In this document: positions 52,148-61,025 of the stretch, piece after piece | Layout: every line of letters begins with the position of its first letter | Numbering within the stretch: position 1 is the stretch's first letter | From: Bradyrhizobium sp. BRP22 | Lineage (GTDB): Bacteria > Pseudomonadota > Alphaproteobacteria > Rhizobiales > Xanthobacteraceae | Reading direction: 5' to 3' | NCBI RefSeq assembly: GCF_020194175.1 | Contig: NZ_JADYVX010000027.1 | Span: 62,001 to 126,000 of the forward strand | DNA length: 64,000 nt | The notes under the pieces: model-generated | Databases searched by the model: none | Seen by the model: only the letters and a program-made list of their open reading frames with translations | What the model was told of the DNA's origin: nothing | Position numbers and translations under genes: made by a program

Positions 52148-53212
52148 ATGTTTCAGGAAGAGTACGCCAGACTGGCAAAGAGCGTGGACAACATATCCGA
52201 GGAACAGGCGAAGCAGATCATCGGTAGTGTTCTTGCCAAGCTTAAAGAGGAAGCTCGCGCCATCATAGTGGACGTTTGGGTGCGTGAGACTGGGCAAGGA
52301 GGCGTCGACATATTAGTTCCGTACCTCCGGCGAAGTGATCCGCACGTGCCAGGGACGCAAAACATAGCTTTGACTGAGAAAGCCACAGGGCTCCTAGTTT
52401 GGGTGGCTGAGACACAGAAACCCGTTTGGCTCCATGATATACCGGTACAGGCAACATCCGCCGTAAATCGCCTCACAGGGCAGGTAGTCGAAGGACGCCA
52501 TTTTAATCTATACGATGGGACACGGGCTTTTGCTGCCGTCCCTATTCGTTATCGGGGCCATTTTGCAATATTGACTATCGAGGTTGCGGTGGCGAGCGTG
52601 CTGCAAAGCTTTCATATTGACCTTATGAAGGCTCTATCAGAGCCAACAGGAATATTGATCTGGAAGTCGGGGGTGTCGGAGGCAATCAGGATGCAGACGA
52701 ATGAAGCAATACAAGAATTCCGGGACGTGAGTGGCGGCTTGGCACCAACGTTGAACCCGTATCGTACAGGCTTCATTGCTAGACCTTTCGATCACAAGTT
52801 CGACTACATCAGCAACGCCATAGAAACAGTTTTCGGGAGGAAACGCATTCGAACAGCCACGTATCGGAGCGTAGCTGGCAGCGCTCTGATCGTGAGCGAG
52901 ATGCTGGTCCAAATCAACTCAGCGCACTTTGGCGTGGCAGACATCACGTCGCTAAACAGCAATGTGCTGTTCGAAATCGGCGCAATGATCGCGATCGGAA
53001 AGCCGCTGGTCATTATGCGGAACAAAACCGATGAAGCGCCACTCCCGTTCGATATTGCTGGTTATGATTGTTATACTTACGTTGTTGCAGGAGATAACAT
53101 CGTCATTTTTGATGCCACCTCCCAGACTCCACTCGAGGAATTCATGGCTAATTTCATTTCTGAAAGACTGGTAATGGACAGAGCATTCAGGGACGCTAAG
53201 GAGTATGTCTGA
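52148..53212 (+). CDS. GAF-like sensor fused to nucleoside-deoxyribosyltransferase/TIR-like domain
   Basis: 354 residues. Residues about 20-170 look like a GAF domain (ARAIIVDVWVRE, KATGLLVWVAETQKPVWLHD, FAAVPIRYRGHFAILTIEVA). Residues about 205-340 look like a nucleoside deoxyribosyltransferase/TIR-like fold: GFIARPFDHKFDYISNAIE, FGVADITSLNSNVLFEIGAM with candidate catalytic Glu276, and KPLVIMRNKTDEAPLPFD. GAGGATCAACA precedes ATG 52148. It follows the SLATT gene after 247 bases of poorly coding DNA. Composition is like the two genes before it and unlike its right neighbours. Confidence 0.72.
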   Translation: MFQEEYARLAKSVDNISEEQAKQIIGSVLAKLKEEARAIIVDVWVRETGQGGVDILVPYLRRSDPHVPGTQNIALTEKATGLLVWVAETQKPVWLHDIPVQATSAVNRLTGQVVEGRHFNLYDGTRAFAAVPIRYRGHFAILTIEVAVASVLQSFHIDLMKALSEPTGILIWKSGVSEAIRMQTNEAIQEFRDVSGGLAPTLNPYRTGFIARPFDHKFDYISNAIETVFGRKRIRTATYRSVAGSALIVSEMLVQINSAHFGVADITSLNSNVLFEIGAMIAIGKPLVIMRNKTDEAPLPFDIAGYDCYTYVVAGDNIVIFDATSQTPLEEFMANFISERLVMDRAFRDAKEYV

Positions 53213-53551
53213 ACGTCAGATCTGCAGAAGAGCAGTAGCTGCGCGATCCGATTCATGCCCTGTCCATGGTCCTCTCCCGTTTGAATCGGAAAGCTCGGAC
53301 TGCGCGTTCGATCTTCGCTTGTCCCCTATAGCGATGCGAAAGCAAACGTGCATGCAAGTCGGCTTCGGGTCATTTGCTACGAGGGCAAGCCGCTGGCAGG
53401 CGCGGCCTTGTGTATTATTCCGCTGAAGCGGAAGCAAATCCAGAACATTAGCGCAGCCCCTACGGATGTGATTCAAGCTACGAAGTTGTAGCACCCGAAA
53501 CCGGGTTCGACATATCAAGCGTGCGCGGAGCCGCAGCATCAGCCCCAGTCC
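53213..53551. other. Gene-poor right flank of the defence-like block
   Basis: About 340 bases. Parts such as CTATAGCGATGCGAAAGC and CTTCGGGTCATTTGC look like degenerate intergenic repeats of rhizobial genomes. No gene recognised. Confidence 0.45.
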
Positions 53552-54205
53552 TCAGTGCCTCACCCACACGATCCGCGCGATCCACGCCACGTCTTCGGCG
53601 GCGAGCGTGCGATCCGCCTCCGCCGGATTGAGCGACTGCAATTCGAGCGTCTTCGCGGTGCGGCGTTTGCACTCGCTCACCAGCATCTCGCCGGCCTTGG
53701 TCCGCACCACCACGCGGTCGCCGCGGCGGATCGGGGTTGCCGGCGACACCAGGACGATGTCGCCGTCGCGGAAGACGGGCCGCAGCGTGTCGCCGGAGAT
53801 TTCGAGCGCGAAAGCGTGCTCGTCGGGGATCGCGGGCAGTGCCACTTCGTCCCAGCCTTTGCCGGTCGGAAAACCGTTGTCGTCGAACGCATCGCTTGCT
53901 GCGGCCTCGGCAAGGCCGATCAGCGGCACTGAAGGGCCGCGTCCGCCGCCATCGCCGATCAACTGCACGAACGTGTCGATGGAGGTGTTGGTCGCAGCGA
54001 GCGCCTTGGCGACCGATTCGGTGGAGGGCCACCGTTCGCGGCCGTCGGCGGTGATGCGCTTGGACTTGTTGAAGGTCGTGGGGTCCAGCCCGGCGCGCCG
54101 GGCAAGTCCGGACGGCGACATTCCGGCGCGCTCGGCAAGCCGGTCCAGCGCGGCCCAGACCTGGCCGTGGGTGAGCAGGCGCGAATGCTTGGGCGGTTTG
54201 ACCAT
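53552..54205 (-). CDS. HTH (XRE) transcriptional regulator with S24/LexA-like C-terminal domain
   Basis: 217 residues. N-terminal helix-turn-helix: WAALDRLAERAGMSPSGLARRAGLDPTTFNKSKR. The C-terminal S24 fold has FALEISGDTLRPVFRDGDIVLV, then RGDRVVVRTKAGEMLVSECKRR. In active LexA-type peptidases the motif is SGxSM; here Thr140 replaces the nucleophilic Ser, while a Lys (K180) is kept. The protein may regulate without self-cleavage. Located next to the defence-like block, but in normal genomic composition. Confidence 0.85.
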   Translation of the reverse strand: MVKPPKHSRLLTHGQVWAALDRLAERAGMSPSGLARRAGLDPTTFNKSKRITADGRERWPSTESVAKALAATNTSIDTFVQLIGDGGGRGPSVPLIGLAEAAASDAFDDNGFPTGKGWDEVALPAIPDEHAFALEISGDTLRPVFRDGDIVLVSPATPIRRGDRVVVRTKAGEMLVSECKRRTAKTLELQSLNPAEADRTLAAEDVAWIARIVWVRH

Positions 54206-54388
54206 CGGAAATCCGCCATTCGGGTTTAGGAATTATTGCCGGAACCCGCAGCTTTCCGCAAATGTCCCCAATCGGCCCTGCTGTGGTGCTTGAGTTGCGC
54301 TGCGGGCGCCGATACGGTCCCTCGCTGGCCCAGCCAGCCTCGGGAAAACCCCAACAGACTCAAGCGACAAGCAAGGGACACCGGAAAG

Positions 54389-54733
54389 GTGCGCACGATC
54401 TATAAAATCAGCCCTGCCTCGGCCTGGCGCGAGGCCGAGCGGGCCGGCGTCTACCAGGGTAGTGCCGACGATCTGCGCGACGGGTTCATCCACTTCTCCA
54501 CGGCTTCTCAGGTTGCTGGAACGGTAGCCAAGCATTTTGCGGGCCAAACCGGCCTGTTTTTGATCGCGGTCGACGCCGACGCGCTGGGTGATGCCCTGCG
54601 CTGGGAGCCCTCCCGTAACGATGAATTGTTCCCGCATCTCTACGGCGAGCTCGATCTCGGCGCCGTGACCGCGGTCTATGACCTGCCGGCGCGCGCCGAT
54701 GGCACGCATGTGATCCCGGAGCAACTGCCGTGA
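54389..54733 (+). CDS. DUF952-family protein
   Basis: 114 residues from GTG 54389. It reads TIYKISPASAWREAERAGVY, DLRDGFIHFSTASQV, LRWEPSRNDELFPHLYGELD, which is the DUF952 signature. The family is related to NAD-using ADP-ribosyltransferase-like folds but its function is unknown. It overlaps pyrD by 4 bases, a coupling known in rhizobia. Confidence 0.88.
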   Translation: MRTIYKISPASAWREAERAGVYQGSADDLRDGFIHFSTASQVAGTVAKHFAGQTGLFLIAVDADALGDALRWEPSRNDELFPHLYGELDLGAVTAVYDLPARADGTHVIPEQLP

Positions 54734-55827
54734 TCCGCGCCTTCGATGCCGTCTCGCTGCCGCTCTTGCGCTGGCTCGATCCGGAGGACGCCCACCGGCT
54801 GGCGATCCAGGGTCTGCGCTTCCTGCCGCCGATCCGCCAGCGGCTGGATGACCCGAAGCTCGCGGTGCGCGCGTTCGGATTGAATTTTCCCAATCCGGTC
54901 GGCATGGCCGCGGGCTTCGACAAGAACGCCGAGGCGCCCGACGCGCTGCTCAAGCTCGGCTTCGGCTTTGTCGAGATCGGCTCGGTGACGCCGCTGCCGC
55001 AGTCCGGAAACCCGAGGCCGCGGCTGTTTCGGCTGGAGCGGGACGAAGCGATCATCAACCGCATGGGCTTCAACAATGACGGCGCGGCCGCGGTGCTGCG
55101 ACGGCTCGCCGGCCGCGCACATCTTTCCGGCATCGTCGGCGTCAATGTCGGCGCCAACAAGGATTCACCGGATCGTACCGCCGACTATGTGAAGCTGATC
55201 GAGACCTTTGCCCCGGTCGCGAGCTACTTCACCATCAACGTGTCGTCGCCGAACACGCCAGGCCTGCGCAATCTGCAGCAATCGGCGGCGCTCGACGACC
55301 TCCTGGCGCGCGTCATCGATACGCGCGAGCGGGTGCGGAAGAATGCCGGCGACTCGCCGGTGCTGTTGAAGATCGCGCCGGACCTGAGCCTTGCCGAGCT
55401 CGACGATATCGTCCACATCGCGCGCTCGCGGCGGGTCGACGGCATGATCGTCGCCAACACCACGCTGGCGCGGCCCTCGGCCTTGCGCGAGCAGGTCCGC
55501 ACCAAGGAGCAGGGCGGTCTCTCGGGGCGGCCGCTGTTTCGGCTGTCGACGCGGATGGTGGCCGAGACCTACGTGCGCGCGGAGGGCGCGTTTCCGTTGA
55601 TCGGCGTCGGCGGCATCGATTCCGGCGGCGCCGCGCTGACAAAAATTCGCGCCGGCGCCAGCCTGATCCAGCTCTATTCATCGCTGGTGTACAAAGGCCT
55701 CGGCCTCGTCGACGACATCAAGCGCGACCTCTCCTCGACGCTGCTGCGCACCGGCCGCGAGTCGCTGTCCGAAATCGTCGGCGCCGACGCCGCCACCATC
55801 ACGGCCGAGGACTGGCCGGTCCGGTAG
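54730..55827 (+). CDS. pyrD: Dihydroorotate dehydrogenase (quinone), class 2
   Basis: 365 residues from GTG 54730, overlapping the DUF952 stop. Membrane-associated flavoenzyme of pyrimidine synthesis. Motifs: FPNPVGMAAGFDKNAEAP, FVEIGSVTPLPQSGNPRPR, NRMGFNNDG, FTINVSSPNTPGLRNLQ with the catalytic Ser, and IGVGGIDSGGAALTKIRAGA. The N-terminal helix region for quinone binding is present. It ends 29 bases inside the convergent MATE gene. Confidence 0.95.
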   Translation: MIRAFDAVSLPLLRWLDPEDAHRLAIQGLRFLPPIRQRLDDPKLAVRAFGLNFPNPVGMAAGFDKNAEAPDALLKLGFGFVEIGSVTPLPQSGNPRPRLFRLERDEAIINRMGFNNDGAAAVLRRLAGRAHLSGIVGVNVGANKDSPDRTADYVKLIETFAPVASYFTINVSSPNTPGLRNLQQSAALDDLLARVIDTRERVRKNAGDSPVLLKIAPDLSLAELDDIVHIARSRRVDGMIVANTTLARPSALREQVRTKEQGGLSGRPLFRLSTRMVAETYVRAEGAFPLIGVGGIDSGGAALTKIRAGASLIQLYSSLVYKGLGLVDDIKRDLSSTLLRTGRESLSEIVGADAATITAEDWPVR

Positions 55828-57145
55828 CGAACGACGCCCTGAACAGCGCCGGATAGCGCAGCGCCTCCAGTCCGCCGCGGGCGGCGTAATGCACCAGCAG
55901 CGCGGTCCACAGCCCGGCATTGCCGAGCGGACGCAAGAGGAACCAGGCCGCGAGGAAGATCAGGAGCGACAGCACCATCAGGTTGCGCATGTCGCGCGCC
56001 CAGGTCGCGCCGATATAGACGCCGTCATAGGCGAAGGCGAACACGGCGAGCAGCGGCGACAGGATCACAAACAGCAGGAACGCGCGCGCGGCCTGCCGCA
56101 CCTCCGTGCTGGCGGTCATGATATCGATCAGTGCCGGCCCGAACAGGAAGAACACCACCATCACCGCCAGCGCGAACGCAAAGCCCCAGACCACGACCAG
56201 CCGCACCGCGCCGGCAAACGCGTAGCGGTCGCGCGCGCCATAGGCGCGACCGCAGAGCTGCTCGGCGGCATTGGCGAGGCCGTCGAGGAAGAAGGCGCTG
56301 ACCAGGAGGAAATTGTTGAGCAGGGCATTCGCTGCCAGCGTGACGTCGCCGGCCCGGGCGCCTTGCGCGGTGAAGAACAGGAACGCGGTGATCAGCGCCG
56401 CGGTGCGGATCATGATGTCGCGGTTGACCGCAAGCATCCGCATCAGCTTGTCGCGCGCAAACAGCGTGCCGGGCGGGACGTCGAGCTTGTCGCCGGTGAG
56501 ATGCCGCGCAATGAAAATTCCGAGCACAAGCCCGGCCGTTTCCGCGATCACGGCGGCGATCGCCGCGCCGGCGATGCCGCGATCGAACACCAGCACCAGC
56601 AGCACGGTTGCGGCCATGTTGACGACGTTGATTGCAATCTGCGTCGAGAGCGCCAGCGTCGCCCGCGCCTGGCCGATCAGCCAGCCGAGCACGACGTAGT
56701 TCGCAAGCGCGAGCGGCGCCGACCAGATGCGGATCAGGAAATAGGTTTTTGCCGCCGCCGTGACACCCTCGCTGCCGCCCATCGCCCCGAGCAGGATCGC
56801 GGAAAGCGGCAGTTGCAGCGCGATCAGCGCTGCGCCGATCACCGCCGCGACGATGAAGCCGCGCACCAGGATCGCGCGGAGTTCCTGCGTCTCGCCGGCG
56901 CCGAGCGACTGCGCGGTGAAGGCGACCGTGCCCATACGCAGGAACGCGAACAGCCAGAACATGCAGTCGAACAGCACCGAGGCCATCGCGACGCCGCCGA
57001 GCAGCGCCGCATCGTCCAGCCGTCCGATCGCGGTGGTGGAGACGATCCCGATCAGCGGCGTCGTCAGGTTGGCGACCATCGCGGGCCCCGCGATGGCGAA
57101 CACCTGTCTCGACGTCACCGCGGTGGAAGGGCTTGGCGCATGCAT
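55799..57145 (-). CDS. MATE/DinF-family efflux transporter
   Basis: 448 residues from ATG 57145, two bases after the metallo-hydrolase stop. About twelve membrane helices; the N-terminal FAIAGPAMVANLTTPLIGIV and FAFAYDGVYIGATWARDMRN near the C-terminus are typical of the DinF-like branch. The end overlaps pyrD by 29 bases on the opposite strand. Substrate unknown. Confidence 0.87.
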   Translation of the reverse strand: MHAPSPSTAVTSRQVFAIAGPAMVANLTTPLIGIVSTTAIGRLDDAALLGGVAMASVLFDCMFWLFAFLRMGTVAFTAQSLGAGETQELRAILVRGFIVAAVIGAALIALQLPLSAILLGAMGGSEGVTAAAKTYFLIRIWSAPLALANYVVLGWLIGQARATLALSTQIAINVVNMAATVLLVLVFDRGIAGAAIAAVIAETAGLVLGIFIARHLTGDKLDVPPGTLFARDKLMRMLAVNRDIMIRTAALITAFLFFTAQGARAGDVTLAANALLNNFLLVSAFFLDGLANAAEQLCGRAYGARDRYAFAGAVRLVVVWGFAFALAVMVVFFLFGPALIDIMTASTEVRQAARAFLLFVILSPLLAVFAFAYDGVYIGATWARDMRNLMVLSLLIFLAAWFLLRPLGNAGLWTALLVHYAARGGLEALRYPALFRASFATGPASPRP

Positions 57146-57147
57146 GT

Positions 57148-57882
57148 TCAGAACACGACCACCATGCCGTCGCTGGCGGTGGTGTAGGGCAGCTCGTCCG
57201 CGCGCGCGAGCATGTCGTCGCTCATATGAGTCAGCACCAGCCGCCTGGCGCCGATCTCGGGCAGATGCGCCTCCAGCGTCTTCAGGCTGAGATGGTTCTT
57301 GACGACCTTGTCGTAGGTATAGGCTTCGGCGATGAACAGATCGGCGTTCTGCGCCGCCGGGATCAGCGTCTCCGTCCATTCGGTGTCGGCGCTGTAGGTG
57401 ATGACGCGGCCCTCGGCCTCGATCCGGTAGGCCAGAAATGGCCCGCCGGAGTCGCCGTGCACCACCGGATAGGGCGTCACCGTCACTGCGCCGAAGCTGC
57501 GGCTTTGTTCCGGCACCAGCGGAACCACGGAGAGATCGAAGCGCTGCCTGGTCTTCGACGAATGTTCGAACAGTGCCTCCATCACCTGTGGCAGCCGCGT
57601 CTCGATACCCTGCGGCCCGGCGATCACGAGCGGACGGCTGCGCCGCGAGAACTGCGCATCGAGCAGGAAAAACGGCAGGCCTGCAAAATGATCGCCGTGG
57701 AAATGCGTGATCAGGATCAGATCGATCTCATCGCGCACGATCTCGAGCCGCTTCAATGCCGGCAGCGAGGACGCGCCGCAATCGATCAGGAAATTGACGC
57801 TGTTGCCGGTGACGTGGAAGCAGGTGTTGGCGCGGCCGCCGGAGCCGAAGGCGTCACCGCAGCCGACAAACCGGAGTTGCAT
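57148..57882 (-). CDS. MBL-fold metallo-hydrolase (RNase Z-like)
   Basis: 244 residues. The metal motif is LILITHFHGDHFAGLPFFLL (HxHxDH); other ligands appear in VVHGDSGGPFLAYR, YSADTEWTETL and LVLTHMSDDML. It resembles the ribonuclease Z/phosphodiesterase-like branch. Directly upstream of the MATE gene and 12 bases after the DUF6460-like gene. Confidence 0.87.
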   Translation of the reverse strand: MQLRFVGCGDAFGSGGRANTCFHVTGNSVNFLIDCGASSLPALKRLEIVRDEIDLILITHFHGDHFAGLPFFLLDAQFSRRSRPLVIAGPQGIETRLPQVMEALFEHSSKTRQRFDLSVVPLVPEQSRSFGAVTVTPYPVVHGDSGGPFLAYRIEAEGRVITYSADTEWTETLIPAAQNADLFIAEAYTYDKVVKNHLSLKTLEAHLPEIGARRLVLTHMSDDMLARADELPYTTASDGMVVVF

Positions 57883-57894
57883 CGTCTGCGCCCG

Positions 57895-58200
57895 CTAGCG
57901 GCCGCGCGGCGCGCCGAACAGCCGCGACAACAGCCAGACCGGAATCACGATCACGGCGCCGAGCAGGAAGTAGCGCCACAGCCAGTTGATGGTATCGAAG
58001 CCGAGGTCCCACAATCGCTGGAACAGCATGCGGATGCTGTGGATGATATTCCAGGGATCGAATCCAACAGCGGCGAGCACGACGCCGACCAGGATCGACA
58101 GCAGGATCAGCCGGAAGGCGACCGACAGCGGCGAGCCGCCGAGAAAGCGGTATAAACCGTCATTCTGGCCGGCCGGCAGGTCACGGACGTCGTCAGGCAT
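57895..58200 (-). CDS. DUF6460-like small membrane protein
   Basis: 101 residues from ATG 58200, with AGGAGA upstream. Two hydrophobic helices: SVAFRLILLSILVGVVLAAV and WLWRYFLLGAVIVIPVWLL, separated by a charged turn (HSIRMLFQRLWDLGFDTI). Matches the DUF6460 pattern of alphaproteobacteria. Function unknown. Confidence 0.75.
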   Translation of the reverse strand: MPDDVRDLPAGQNDGLYRFLGGSPLSVAFRLILLSILVGVVLAAVGFDPWNIIHSIRMLFQRLWDLGFDTINWLWRYFLLGAVIVIPVWLLSRLFGAPRGR

Positions 58201-58283
58201 TGCTGTCTCCTTGCGGGCATTACCCGGCGCATTATAGGCACGGCGGACCACATGGGGAACCCGCGCGGCGCCGTCAATAGCTG

Positions 58284-59951
58284 TCATGCGGGCGGAACCT
58301 GATTCGCCGTCTCGCTCTTCAGCATCCGCTCCAGCGTCTCCAGCCGGTCGGCCTCGCGGGGCGGCTTGTCCCAGCGCAGCCGGTTGATGCGCGGAAACCG
58401 CATCGCGACGCCCGATTTGTGCCGCGGCGAGCGCGCCAGTCCCTCGAACGCAACCTCCAGCACCAGACCCTGGTCCGGCTCGTGCACGACGTGGCGCACG
58501 GGTCCGAATTTCTCGGTGGTGTTACGGCGGACGAAGCGGTCGATCTGCAGCAGCTCCTCGTCGGTGAAGCCGAAATAGGCCTTGCCGACCGGCACCAGTT
58601 CATCGCCGCTTTCTCCGTTGGTCCAGACGCCGAAGGTGTAATCGGAATAATAGGACGAGCGCTTGCCGTGGCCGCGCTGCGCATACATCAGGACCGCATC
58701 GATGATGTGCGGATCGCGCTTCCACTTCCACCATTGTCCCTTCGGCCGGCCCGGCAGATAGGGCGCATCGCGCCGCTTCAGCATCACGCCCTCGACCGCC
58801 TCCGCATCCAGTCCCGCGCCGGCGCCGGCAGGATCGGCGCGCGCCGCGGTCAGCGCGGCCCAGTCGGTGAAGGGGACGGTCGGCGACAGGTCGATGCGCG
58901 GATCGGCGAGCTTCTTGATGAAGCTTTCCAGATGCGCGCGGCGCTCCTCGAACGGCAGTTCGCGCAGGTCGTTCTCGTCGTCGCCGAGCAAATCATAGGC
59001 GCGCAGATGGATCGGATAGTCCTTCATCAGTTTCGGCGAGACCACCTTTCGATTCAGCCGCTGCTGCAGCACGTTGAAGGTCTGCACCCGTCCATCGCGC
59101 AGCACCAAGAGTTCGCCGTCGATCGCGCCGGGCAGATGCAGCGACGGCAAGAGATCCGGAAAGCTCCTGGTGATGTCCTCGCCGCTGCGCGAATAGAGCC
59201 GCACCTGCAAGCGCCCGTGTTCGTCGCGGCCTGAGACCGCCTGCACGCGGATGCCGTCCCATTTCCATTCGGCGATGAAATCCGCCGGATCGAGATTGCC
59301 AAAGTCCGCATCCTCGATCGCATGCGCCAGCATCACCGGACGGAACGGCGCCGGGTCGCGGTTGACGGGCTTTTCGGCGCGCGCCTCGAGCCAGGCAAAC
59401 AAATCAAGATAAGGCGGGGCCAGCCCCGGCCACATCAATTCGATCTCGTGCGGGTCCTTGTCGCCGAGCGCGGCGGCCGCGGTCTTCGCCAGCCGCGCCG
59501 AAATCCCGATCCGCATCGCGCCGGTGACGAGCTTTAGCAGCGCCCAGCGCCCGGTCTCATCTAACTCGTCGAGCCAGCGTGCAAGCTGCGCCGGCAATTC
59601 GGTCTTGCCGAGCGTGCGCAGCGTGGTGACGACCTCGGTCAACGTCGGCGGCGGCGGATTGTTGTGGCCGGCCAGCGCCACCTTCGGCCACATCAGTGCC
59701 ACCGTTTCGGAGAGATCGCCGACGTAATCATAGGAGAATCCGAACAGCACCGGATCGGTGCGCTCGATGATCAGGTCGCGGATCAGGCCCGGTTTGGCGT
59801 GCTTGAACGACAGCGCGCCGGTGAGCGCCGCCAGCGCATAGCCGCGATCGGGATCTTCGGTGTCGCGCAAGTAAGCCGTGAGTAATTTAAGCTTGTTGTT
59901 GCGGCCGGGCTCATAGGCGAGGCGGTCCAGGAGTTCGGCGAAACGGTTCAT
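58284..59951 (-). CDS. ATP-dependent DNA ligase
   Basis: 555 residues from ATG 59951. Motif I IAEWKWDGIRV with catalytic Lys230, motif III-type GAIDGELLVL, motif IV EGVMLKRRDAPYLPGR and motif V KGQWWKWKRD. It is the bacterial repair ligase type that pairs with an MBL-fold exonuclease; the start overlaps the exonuclease stop by 4 bases. The matching DEXH helicase seems to begin at 63825. Confidence 0.93.
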   Translation of the reverse strand: MNRFAELLDRLAYEPGRNNKLKLLTAYLRDTEDPDRGYALAALTGALSFKHAKPGLIRDLIIERTDPVLFGFSYDYVGDLSETVALMWPKVALAGHNNPPPPTLTEVVTTLRTLGKTELPAQLARWLDELDETGRWALLKLVTGAMRIGISARLAKTAAAALGDKDPHEIELMWPGLAPPYLDLFAWLEARAEKPVNRDPAPFRPVMLAHAIEDADFGNLDPADFIAEWKWDGIRVQAVSGRDEHGRLQVRLYSRSGEDITRSFPDLLPSLHLPGAIDGELLVLRDGRVQTFNVLQQRLNRKVVSPKLMKDYPIHLRAYDLLGDDENDLRELPFEERRAHLESFIKKLADPRIDLSPTVPFTDWAALTAARADPAGAGAGLDAEAVEGVMLKRRDAPYLPGRPKGQWWKWKRDPHIIDAVLMYAQRGHGKRSSYYSDYTFGVWTNGESGDELVPVGKAYFGFTDEELLQIDRFVRRNTTEKFGPVRHVVHEPDQGLVLEVAFEGLARSPRHKSGVAMRFPRINRLRWDKPPREADRLETLERMLKSETANQVPPA

Positions 59952-60988
59952 GCGCCGCCTTCCTCGCCCTCGAGCACGACCTCCGTCTCCTCCTCGTCGC
60001 CATAGCCGACGAGATCGAGCGGCCGCGCGGCAAGCCCCTTGCTCTTGCACCAATGCACCAGCGCATCTTCCTGGCCGTGCGTCACCCAGACCTCGCCGGC
60101 GCCGGTGGCGCCGATTGTCGCGGTCAAGCCATCCCAGTCGGCATGGTCAGAAATCACCAATGGCAGTTCGACGCCGCGCTGTCGCGCCCGGGCGCGCACC
60201 CGCATCCAGCCCGAGGCGAACGCGGTGACCGGATCGGGAAAGCGCCGCGTCCAGATGTCCGATGTCGCCGTCGGCGGCGCCAGCGTGATGGTGCCGGCAA
60301 GCTCGGCCTTCTTCATGCCGCGGACGGGGCGCAGCTCGCCGAGCGCCACCCCGCGGCTCTCGTAATAACGGGTGATCTTTTCCATCGCGCCATGCAGATA
60401 GATCGGCGCGTCATAGCCGGCCTCGCGGAGCAGCGCGATCACGCGCTGCGCCTTGCCGAGCGAATAGGCGCCGACCAGATGCGCGCGCTCCGGAAACAGC
60501 GCCACGGATGCCAACAATTTCTTCACCTCGTCGGCCGCATCGCCGTGCCGGAACACCGGCAGGCCGAAGGTCGCCTCGGTGATGAAGACGTCGCAGGGCA
60601 CGAGTTCGAACGGCGCGCAGGTCGGATCCCGCGCGTCCTTGTAGTCGCCGGAGGCGACGATGCAGAGGTCTCTGCAACTGACCGCGATCTGCGCCGAGCC
60701 CAGCACATGGCCGGCGGGGTGGAATTTCACCGTGACATCGCCGAGCCTGATCTCCTCGCCATAGCGGACCGCCTGCGTCGAGCCGGCGAAATTGTCGCCG
60801 TAGCGCAGCCGCATCATGTCGAGCGTTTCCTGCGTCGCCAGCACCGCGCCATGGCCGGCCCGCGCATGGTCGGAATGGCCATGGGTGATGATCGCACGCT
60901 CTACGGAGCGGACGGGATCGATATGGAAGCCGCCTGGCTTGCAGCAGAGACCGGCGGCAACGGGCATCAGGATGTCCTGGGGACGCAT
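59948..60988 (-). CDS. Ligase-associated DNA exonuclease (MBL fold)
   Basis: 346 residues. Metallo-beta-lactamase/CPSF-type nuclease: AIITHGHSDHARAGHGAVL (HxHxDH), HPAGHVLGSAQIAV, IVASGDYKDARDP, and VISDHADWDG. It is coupled to the DNA ligase by a 4-base overlap, the standard arrangement in ligase-associated DNA repair modules. Confidence 0.93.
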   Translation of the reverse strand: MRPQDILMPVAAGLCCKPGGFHIDPVRSVERAIITHGHSDHARAGHGAVLATQETLDMMRLRYGDNFAGSTQAVRYGEEIRLGDVTVKFHPAGHVLGSAQIAVSCRDLCIVASGDYKDARDPTCAPFELVPCDVFITEATFGLPVFRHGDAADEVKKLLASVALFPERAHLVGAYSLGKAQRVIALLREAGYDAPIYLHGAMEKITRYYESRGVALGELRPVRGMKKAELAGTITLAPPTATSDIWTRRFPDPVTAFASGWMRVRARARQRGVELPLVISDHADWDGLTATIGATGAGEVWVTHGQEDALVHWCKSKGLAARPLDLVGYGDEEETEVVLEGEEGGA

Positions 60989-61025
60989 GCCGCAATATAT
61001 AAGTCCGCCTAATCCGATTTTTAGC

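Noticed and set aside
55889..57187. A 432-codon plus-strand frame
   Set aside because: Antisense to the MATE gene; composition is strongly Arg/Asp/His-biased, and the minus frame has membrane helices.
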